Shown here: positions 1 to 5,237 of the stretch, piece by piece
Layout of the letters: each line of letters begins with the position of its first letter
Numbering within the stretch: position 1 is the stretch's first letter
Assembly (NCBI GenBank): GCA_026993275.1
Contig: JALWUB010000135.1
Span: 1-7,324 of the forward strand
Direction of reading: 5' to 3'
Length of the DNA: 7,324 bases
Source: Robiginitomaculum sp.
Lineage (GTDB): Bacteria > Pseudomonadota > Alphaproteobacteria > Caulobacterales > Maricaulaceae
Position numbers and translations under genes: made by a program
Notes under the pieces: model-generated
Seen by the model: the letters and a program-made list of their open reading frames with translations, nothing else
Told to the model about the DNA's origin: nothing
The model's database searches: none

Positions 1-470
1 CCATTGGAGACAAGCGGCGCAACAATTGCGCGTTTGACCATGGCAGGCAGTCCGGCAATCAGCACCCCTTCCGGCGCTGCCACCGTGATCAGCATGGGGC
101 CAAGCATCCGCAAGCATAAATGCTGGACCTGGTGCGCCCAGAAGAGCCGGTCCGCCAGCGCGTCCAGCGGCGATTGCAGGGCCAGATAAACCACAAGAAG
201 TCCGGAAAAATAGGCCAGGTGGCGCCACATCTTCGGCGCCTTGGCACTGTGCTGGCGTTTTGCCATGCCGCGCCAATATACCAGCGCTGCCAGCAGGCTT
301 GTGATCATGATTGACGGGCTGAAATCCCAGCTTGACCAAAGCGCGGCGGGGTTCAGGACCTCATCGCCATGGGCCACAGCCGCCATCGCCCCCATGGCCC
401 ACAAGGGCAGGGCGAACAACCAGTGCGCCGGAGCAAAAGCCCCACGGCCGGAAGCAGGAAAAACTGTCAT
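1..470 (-). CDS. ctaG: Cytochrome c oxidase assembly protein, CtaG (caa3-type) family, 3' partial
   Basis: Reading the minus strand from ATG 470 gives 156 codons with no stop before the window edge, so the C-terminal part is missing. The residues match the CtaG_caa3 family (PF09678 type), multi-pass inner-membrane proteins linked to cytochrome c oxidase biogenesis. A hydrophobic N-terminus (17-33) ends in AVAHGDE, a possible signal peptide. Then come WDFSPSIMITSLLAALVYWRG (48-68), a second membrane helix (84-98), and the conserved SPLDALADRLFWAHQVQH (100-117), where family members carry SPLD...H..QH (His113, His117). A third hydrophobic segment follows at 118-133. The ribosome site is weak (AAGAGA). 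An in-frame TGA lies upstream, so the start must be at or after about 518; ATG 470 is best. It lies 90 bases after the ATPase stop with no visible terminator or promoter, so co-transcription is possible. Caa3-type CtaG is unrelated to the copper chaperone Cox11, also named CtaG. Confidence 0.82.
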   Translation of the reverse strand, partial: MTVFPASGRGAFAPAHWLFALPLWAMGAMAAVAHGDEVLNPAALWSSWDFSPSIMITSLLAALVYWRGMAKRQHSAKAPKMWRHLAYFSGLLVVYLALQSPLDALADRLFWAHQVQHLCLRMLGPMLITVAAPEGVLIAGLPAMVKRAIVAPLVSN

Positions 471-560
471 GGATGTCTCTTTGCCGTGCTGTTGCCTTAC
501 GCCTCTTCCGCGCGCCAATCAACAGATGGTCCCGGGCCTTGTCAGCGCCCTGCCAGGCGG

Positions 561-2813
561 TCATGCCTTGCCCGGATGCAACAGCCGCAAGGCATTGAAC
601 ACCACCAGCAGCGACACCCCGACATCGGCGGTGATGGCGCCCCACATGGTGGCCATGCCGAGAAAGGCCAGCGCCATGAACAGCGCCTTGACCGCCAGCG
701 CCAGGGCAATGTTCTGGCGAATCACACCCATGGTGCGGCGGGCATGGCGCACCAGCCAGGGCAGTTTGGCAATGTCATCGGTCATCAGGGCAATGTCGGC
801 GGTTTCGATGGCCGCATCGGAGCCCGCAGCCCCCATGGCGATGGCAAAGCTCGCGCGCGCCATGGCCGGGGCATCATTGACGCCGTCACCGGCCATGGCG
901 ACAACGGGATAGTGCGCGGCAAGCTCTGCGATGACGCGCACCTTGTCTTCGGGCATCAGACCGGCATGCACCTCGTCTATGCCGACGGCCTGCGCCACGG
1001 CCCTGGCGGCGCGGGCATTGTCGCCGGTGAGCATGACCAACCTTTTGACTCCCAGGGCATGCAGGTCGGCAATGGCGGCCCTGGCGTCATCGCGAATGGC
1101 ATCGGCCAGGGCAATCAGGCCCAGCGCCTTATCGCCCTCACCGGCCACGACCACGGTTTCGCCGCGCGCCTCGATCTGTGCGAGCACGTCTTCGGGGATC
1201 TGGTCCTGCACGCCGCGCTGCACCGCATAGAGCGGCGAGCCCAGCCACAGCGCCGCGCCGTCCCTTGTGCCGTGAATGCCGCGCCCGGGCGTGCTCGCCA
1301 CGTCATCCGCGGGGCGCACGGCAATGCCGTCCTGCCGCGCCCGCGCCAGAATGGCCCGGGCCAGCGGATGGCTGGAGCGCGCCTCCAGCGCCGCGGCGCA
1401 GTCCAGAAGCTCTGTTGCGCTGGCGCCGCCCAGCGGGTAGAGGGCGGCCACTTCGGGCGCGCCCCGTGTCAGGGTGCCGGTCTTGTCCAGCGCCAGTGCC
1501 GCCAGCCGGGCCGGGGCCTCGATATAGGCACCGCCCTTGATCAGCACGCCATTGCGCGCGGCCGAGGCCAGCGCGGCAACGATGGACACTGGTGTGGAAA
1601 TGACCAGGGCGCACGGGCAGGCAATGACCAGCAACACCAGGGCATTATAGATCCACGCCTGCCAGGACGCCCCGAGGACAAGCGGCGGCAGCAGTGCAAT
1701 CAGCAGCGCCAGCGCCATCACCGCGGGGGTGTAGATGCGGGCGAATTTCGCCACCCACTGCTCCACCGGAGCGCGGCGCGCATGGGCCTCGCCCACCATC
1801 TTGATGATTTGCGCAAGCACGGTATCGCCCGCACGCTTGGTGGCGCGGATGATGAGCGTGCCCTCGCCATTGACCGTGCCTGCAAACACCTCATCGCCCG
1901 GCCGCTTGGGCACGGCAGCGCTTTCGCCGGTGATCGGCGCCTGATTGACCGTGCTTTCGCCCTCGATGACCATTCCGTCCAGGGCAATGCGATCACCGCC
2001 GCGCACGATGAAACGGTCGCCAATGCGCACATCGGCAGCCCGGACCAGCACTTCACTGCCATCCTCGCGCAGCACCAGCGCCGTTGGCGGCGCCAGGTCG
2101 AGCAGACGCGCCACCGCATTGCGGGCGCGGCCGACGCTCCAGCTTTCCAGCGTCAGCGACAGCGAAAAGAAGAAGGCCACGGTGGCGGCTTCGAAATACT
2201 GGTGCAGCAGCACCGCACCGGCGACGGCCACAACCATCAGCACATTCATGTCCGGAGACAGCCGCCGCGCCGCCGCCCAGGCCTTGGGGACCACATAACG
2301 CGCGCCAAAGGCGATGGCGAGGGCAAAGCCAGCCTCTTCGGCCAGTGGCAGGGGTTGCGCCCCATGGCCTTCAAAAATGTGCAGGGCGCCCGCAAGCCCG
2401 CCATGGGCAATATGCCAGGCCAGCGCAAAGGCCAGCGACAGGCCGCTGAGCACCGTATAGAGCCGCTGCCGGGCGAGCGCCGCGGCATGGCTGTCATCAC
2501 CGTCTTGCGGCCGCCAGCGGCCCCCCGTCATGCCCGCCTTGCGCACCGCCCGGAGAATCGCCGCGTCGGTGGCCTTGCGGGCGCTGTCGCGCACCGTCAT
2601 GCGCCCGTTGAGAAGATCAAAGGAAAGGTGCTGCGCACCGCCAACCAGCGGCCCGACGGTAGCCTGCAAGGCAGCCGTTTCGTTGGCGCAGTCCATGCCC
2701 TTGATCGCGAACACGCGGCCCGGCCCGGCCTCTGGCTCTGCAAGCGGGCCGATATCGCCGCACAGTTCCGTCGCGCCGGAATCACAGGCGGTTTGCAGGT
2801 TTGGCTTGTCCAT
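561..2813 (-). CDS. zntA: Heavy-metal P1B-type ATPase, Zn2+/Cd2+/Pb2+ exporter
   Basis: Inner-membrane pump that exports divalent soft metals using ATP; 750 residues, normal for ZntA/CadA. Order: Cys10 and Cys18; one HMA domain with GMDCANE (39-45), in which Glu45 replaces the usual second Cys; membrane segments near 118-135, 160-176, 190-203 and 205-222; actuator TGES (295-298); the ion-site CPC (399-401) in a segment near 385-410; the phosphorylated Asp443 in DKTGTLT; SHP (481-483); TGDN (596-599); GDGVNDAP (642-649); and last helices with Lys709 and Asp730 in ITADVGVSLLVVFNALRL. The Lys/Asp pair with CPC marks the Zn/Cd/Pb subgroup rather than copper pumps. The frame opens at a TTG at 2882, but that codon lies in the promoter -35; ATG 2813, preceded by AAAAGGTG, is the real start. 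cadA is an equally valid name. A MerR-type promoter precedes it. Confidence 0.93.
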   Translation of the reverse strand: MDKPNLQTACDSGATELCGDIGPLAEPEAGPGRVFAIKGMDCANETAALQATVGPLVGGAQHLSFDLLNGRMTVRDSARKATDAAILRAVRKAGMTGGRWRPQDGDDSHAAALARQRLYTVLSGLSLAFALAWHIAHGGLAGALHIFEGHGAQPLPLAEEAGFALAIAFGARYVVPKAWAAARRLSPDMNVLMVVAVAGAVLLHQYFEAATVAFFFSLSLTLESWSVGRARNAVARLLDLAPPTALVLREDGSEVLVRAADVRIGDRFIVRGGDRIALDGMVIEGESTVNQAPITGESAAVPKRPGDEVFAGTVNGEGTLIIRATKRAGDTVLAQIIKMVGEAHARRAPVEQWVAKFARIYTPAVMALALLIALLPPLVLGASWQAWIYNALVLLVIACPCALVISTPVSIVAALASAARNGVLIKGGAYIEAPARLAALALDKTGTLTRGAPEVAALYPLGGASATELLDCAAALEARSSHPLARAILARARQDGIAVRPADDVASTPGRGIHGTRDGAALWLGSPLYAVQRGVQDQIPEDVLAQIEARGETVVVAGEGDKALGLIALADAIRDDARAAIADLHALGVKRLVMLTGDNARAARAVAQAVGIDEVHAGLMPEDKVRVIAELAAHYPVVAMAGDGVNDAPAMARASFAIAMGAAGSDAAIETADIALMTDDIAKLPWLVRHARRTMGVIRQNIALALAVKALFMALAFLGMATMWGAITADVGVSLLVVFNALRLLHPGKA

Positions 2814-2851
2814 GGCGCACCTTTTATTGGGTTCAAAACATGTGCGCACCA

Positions 2852-2882
2852 GACATAATCCCTCCAGCCGCTGGAGGTTCAA
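2852..2882 (-). promoter_or_regulatory. MerR-family metal-responsive promoter/operator of the P-type ATPase gene
   Basis: Read on the minus strand, a -35 box TTGAAC (2882-2877) is followed by a 19-base spacer and a weak -10 TATGTC (2857-2852). The spacer is largely filled by a perfect palindrome, CCTCCAGC-G-GCTGGAGG (2877-2861, 8-base arms, one central base). A lengthened 19-20 bp spacer with a central dyad is the hallmark of promoters activated by MerR-type regulators (ZntR, CadR, PbrR, CueR), which distort the DNA when metal binds. Transcription should start near 2845, giving a leader of about 30 bases before ATG 2813. No MerR-type gene is in the window, so the regulator acts from elsewhere. 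The rest of the 104-base gap between the cyclase gene and the ATPase holds no clear terminator hairpin. Confidence 0.8.
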
Positions 2883-2917
2883 GAGGGGAAGATGATGTTT
2901 TTTTGAAGCGGCGGGAA

Positions 2918-3703
2918 TCAGGCCGGGACCAGGGCCAGCACCCGCAACGGGCTGCCGGAGCCGCCGACGATTTTCAGCGGTGGCGCGATGACAATGGCGC
3001 CGGTGGCCGGCAACTGGTCAAGATTGGTCAGGCTGGCCAGGCCAAACTTGTTGGCGCCGTGCATCAGGGTATGGCATGGAAAGGCCGGTTCAAAGGCAAA
3101 TGCCTGCCCGGCATCGGTGCCCACGGTCTCGACGCCCACCCCCAGCACATCGCGCTCATTGGCCAGAAACGGGATGGTTTCCGCTTCCCAGCCCGGCGTG
3201 TGCGGGCCATCCTCCTTGATGTTCAGGAAGTCCTCCGGGTCGGTGCGCCTGGACCAGCCGGTGCGGAACAGCACCCACGAGCCCGGCCTGATCTTGCCGT
3301 GCTGGTCTTCCCAGGCCTTGACGAAGTCGATGCTGACGAGGAAATCCGGGTCGGCCTCGACCTCGGCCACCGCATCGAGCACGCAGGCCGGGCCAATGAA
3401 CTTTTCCACCGCAATGGTGTCGGTGGCGTTGTTCTCATAGTCCTTGCCGGTGATGAAATGGATCGGCGCATCGAAATGCGTGCCGGTATGCTCGCCGCAG
3501 GCAATCTTGTTCCAGTACCAGGCCGGGCCGCGCTCGTCATATTTGGACAGCACCTCGATCTCGAACGGGGGATTTTGCACGAATTCCGGCGGCAATTGCA
3601 GCACCGGTGTTTTGGGCTCCAGCGGCTGGGTCAGGTCCACCACCCGCACCGCGCCGCCGCCAAGGCCATGGCACAGCGCCTCCAGTATCTCGTTTCCGTT
3701 CAT
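2918..3703 (-). CDS. Cyclase-family metal-dependent hydrolase (isatin hydrolase / kynurenine formamidase-like)
   Basis: A 261-residue member of the cyclase superfamily (PF04199 type), which contains kynurenine formamidase and isatin hydrolase, metal enzymes that hydrolyse formamide or lactam bonds. The family signature HxGTHxDxPxH is complete: His72, Gly74, Thr75, His76, Asp78, Pro80, His82. Also visible are DLTQPL (23-28), the aromatic RGPAWYWN (58-65), DAGQAFAF (197-204), CHTLMHG (210-216) and LASLTNLDQ (222-230). From memory, the Labrenzia isatin hydrolase uses metal ligands near His73, His77 and Asp79 and a Ser225; this protein has matching residues one position earlier, including Ser224. 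That favours an isatin-hydrolase-like enzyme (isatin to isatinate), but formamidase or another ring-opening activity is possible. The start is ATG 3703, chosen for its strong upstream GGGAGGA and the family N-terminus; the frame is open further upstream, inside iorB. It is the third gene of the operon, 16 bases after iorB. Confidence 0.88.
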   Translation of the reverse strand: MNGNEILEALCHGLGGGAVRVVDLTQPLEPKTPVLQLPPEFVQNPPFEIEVLSKYDERGPAWYWNKIACGEHTGTHFDAPIHFITGKDYENNATDTIAVEKFIGPACVLDAVAEVEADPDFLVSIDFVKAWEDQHGKIRPGSWVLFRTGWSRRTDPEDFLNIKEDGPHTPGWEAETIPFLANERDVLGVGVETVGTDAGQAFAFEPAFPCHTLMHGANKFGLASLTNLDQLPATGAIVIAPPLKIVGGSGSPLRVLALVPA

Positions 3704-3707
3704 GATG

Positions 3708-3714
3708 TCCTCCC
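3708..3714 (-). promoter_or_regulatory. Strong Shine-Dalgarno for the cyclase-family gene
   Basis: On the minus strand GGGAGGA lies four bases before the ATG at 3703, inside the 16-base gap after the iorB stop. It decides the start, because the same frame stays open upstream within iorB to about 4018 and offers other starts with no such site. Confidence 0.75.
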
Positions 3715-3719
3715 GTTTG

Positions 3720-5234
3720 TCATGCGGCGTGCTTGCCGCCCGTCTTGTCCAGCGCCTCTTGCAGGGCAATCCCGTCTTCATCGGCCAGCGCCGCCTGCTT
3801 GAGTGCCCGCAGGCGCCTATGGGCATTGGCTTCCCCGCGAAAGCCCGCAAGCGCCGCCATGATGACAGAGACGTTGTGCATGCCACGCTCATGCGTGCTG
3901 CCATAGCCCTTGAGCAGGCGTTGCAGACCCGCGATTTCACACGCCAGCGCATAATTGCCCGGCGCGGCCTCGCGGATGGCCGCCAGCCAGTCCTCGATGC
4001 GGCGCGTCTCTTGGGCAAAGCGCAGGCTGTTGCGCCGCCACGGCTTCAGTGATGCGATCAGACGCAACAGCAAGAACCCGCGCACCGACGTGGTTTCAAT
4101 GCGGCGCCCCTTTGCGAACAGCCTTTCCAGCATGGCGCGCAGGCCCTTGCGCCGCAGCACAAGGCGGCCCCATTGCTCTGGCAGGATATCGCAAAACTCC
4201 TGCAGGCGCGGGTGCATGTATTCGCGAATGCGCACGATCTGGCCCGGCACCGCGCCCGTATCCTGGCGAAAGCGCGCAAAGCGGCTGGCGCGGGTTTTCA
4301 GCTCCGCCACCCTGATGGTGTCTTCATAGCTCATCGCCAGCGCCAGATAGCGCGCCGTGTCGCGGCTGAGGCGCCAGCCGTGCCTGCCGCCTTCACAGGC
4401 GATGTCCAGATCGTGCACCTCCGCCATGCGGTCAAGATAGAGCGCGCCATGGGCCGCGTCCTGGTAATCGGTGACGCGCTTGAGCCCGTGCAGCAGCATG
4501 GGCCGCACCGCCTCGGCAAAGCTGTCCAGACGCTGCACAAGCGGCTGCACCGCAGGCGCCGGGGGGCGCAGTGCCGGCATTGGCGCCGCCGGGGCGGCTT
4601 CGGCGCCGCCTTCGGCGCGGGCATGGCCGAGCGCAAAACCGCGCAGATTCTCCTCCACGGCCTTGCCGCCGTCGCGAATGGTCTGTTCGAACGCCGCGCG
4701 CGCAAACGGCAGCGCGCCGGAGCCAGCGAGCGCGCCAAACAGCACCGCGCTGATGATGCAGTGCGCCTCGCTGGCAGCGGCCTCCATGTCAAAGGCGATG
4801 CAACGCCCGGCCGCCGCCTGCACCATCTGCCGGACCGTTGCCGCATCCTTGCGGCCATCGCCCAGCGGTTCCTTTTCGCTGATGGCATAGACCCGGTGGG
4901 TGGAGGCAATCAGCGTGGTCTGCGTGCTCACCAGGCCGCGCAGCAGCGCCCGGCCCGCTTCCATCATTTCCGAGGCAATGACAATGTCCACATCGCCCGG
5001 CACCGGCATCAGCGCCAGCACCGGCGCCCGCCCGGCCGCTTGCGCCGCCGCTTCGGGGAACAGTTCGACATAATAGATCGTCGCGCCGGTGCGCTGCGCC
5101 ACCCCTGGCACCGAGGTCGATTGCGCCAGCCAGCCCTGCGCTTGCGCCATCCGGGCAATCCAGCCCGCCAGCACGCCGCCGCCCTGGCCGCCCATGGCGG
5201 TGATGGCAATGGTGATGGGACGCGCCGTGCTCAT
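3720..5234 (-). CDS. iorB: Indolepyruvate oxidoreductase, beta subunit with long C-terminal extension
   Basis: Partner of the preceding alpha subunit; 504 residues, against about 200 for archaeal IorB. Residues 1-200 form the POR-gamma-type domain, with the glycine motif GGQGGG at 15-20 and the conserved stretch STSVPGVAQRTGATIYYVE at 40-57. Residues 206-231 are an Ala/Pro/Glu-rich linker. The rest (about 235-490) is an Arg/Leu-rich helical domain including DYQDAAHGALYLDRM (256-270). It resembles the C-terminal domain of the very long single-chain indolepyruvate oxidoreductases of proteobacteria (from memory, DUF6537). The ATG at 5234 lies three bases after the iorA stop and has only a weak GGGGA-like ribosome site, so translation is probably coupled to iorA. 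No Fe-S cysteine motif is seen, as expected for this subunit. The role of the C-terminal domain is unknown; proposals such as complex stabilisation or oxygen tolerance are guesses. Confidence 0.9.
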   Translation of the reverse strand: MSTARPITIAITAMGGQGGGVLAGWIARMAQAQGWLAQSTSVPGVAQRTGATIYYVELFPEAAAQAAGRAPVLALMPVPGDVDIVIASEMMEAGRALLRGLVSTQTTLIASTHRVYAISEKEPLGDGRKDAATVRQMVQAAAGRCIAFDMEAAASEAHCIISAVLFGALAGSGALPFARAAFEQTIRDGGKAVEENLRGFALGHARAEGGAEAAPAAPMPALRPPAPAVQPLVQRLDSFAEAVRPMLLHGLKRVTDYQDAAHGALYLDRMAEVHDLDIACEGGRHGWRLSRDTARYLALAMSYEDTIRVAELKTRASRFARFRQDTGAVPGQIVRIREYMHPRLQEFCDILPEQWGRLVLRRKGLRAMLERLFAKGRRIETTSVRGFLLLRLIASLKPWRRNSLRFAQETRRIEDWLAAIREAAPGNYALACEIAGLQRLLKGYGSTHERGMHNVSVIMAALAGFRGEANAHRRLRALKQAALADEDGIALQEALDKTGGKHAA

Positions 5235-5237
5235 CGC

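Noticed and set aside
471..560. A possible hairpin terminator after the ATPase gene (GCCTGGCAGGGC region)
   Set aside because: The stem is short and imperfect and no T run follows, so an intrinsic terminator is not supported.
241..912. A 223-codon plus-strand open frame over the left end
   Set aside because: No family resemblance, and it overlaps both the CtaG start and the ATPase C-terminus, which are convincing on the minus strand.
2842..2849. The GTGCGCAC palindrome at the predicted ATPase transcript start
   Set aside because: An 8-base palindrome is expected by chance in GC-rich DNA. The nearby second GGTGCGC at the ATG is not enough to claim a second operator.
369..2858. An 829-codon open frame on the plus strand, opposite the ATPase gene
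   Set aside because: Its product is rich in His, Arg, Gln and Gly with no recognisable domain. The opposite strand encodes a complete ATPase with all motifs. It is a stop-poor antisense shadow in high-GC DNA.
2814..2882. A longer ATPase starting at the TTG at 2882
   Set aside because: The extra 23 codons coincide with the MerR-type -35, palindrome and -10, and lie largely upstream of the predicted transcript start. ATG 2813 has a suitable ribosome site.
3704..4018. An N-terminal extension of the cyclase-family protein into iorB
   Set aside because: The extension is Arg/Ser-rich shadow of iorB. The strong GGGAGGA and the family length both support ATG 3703.
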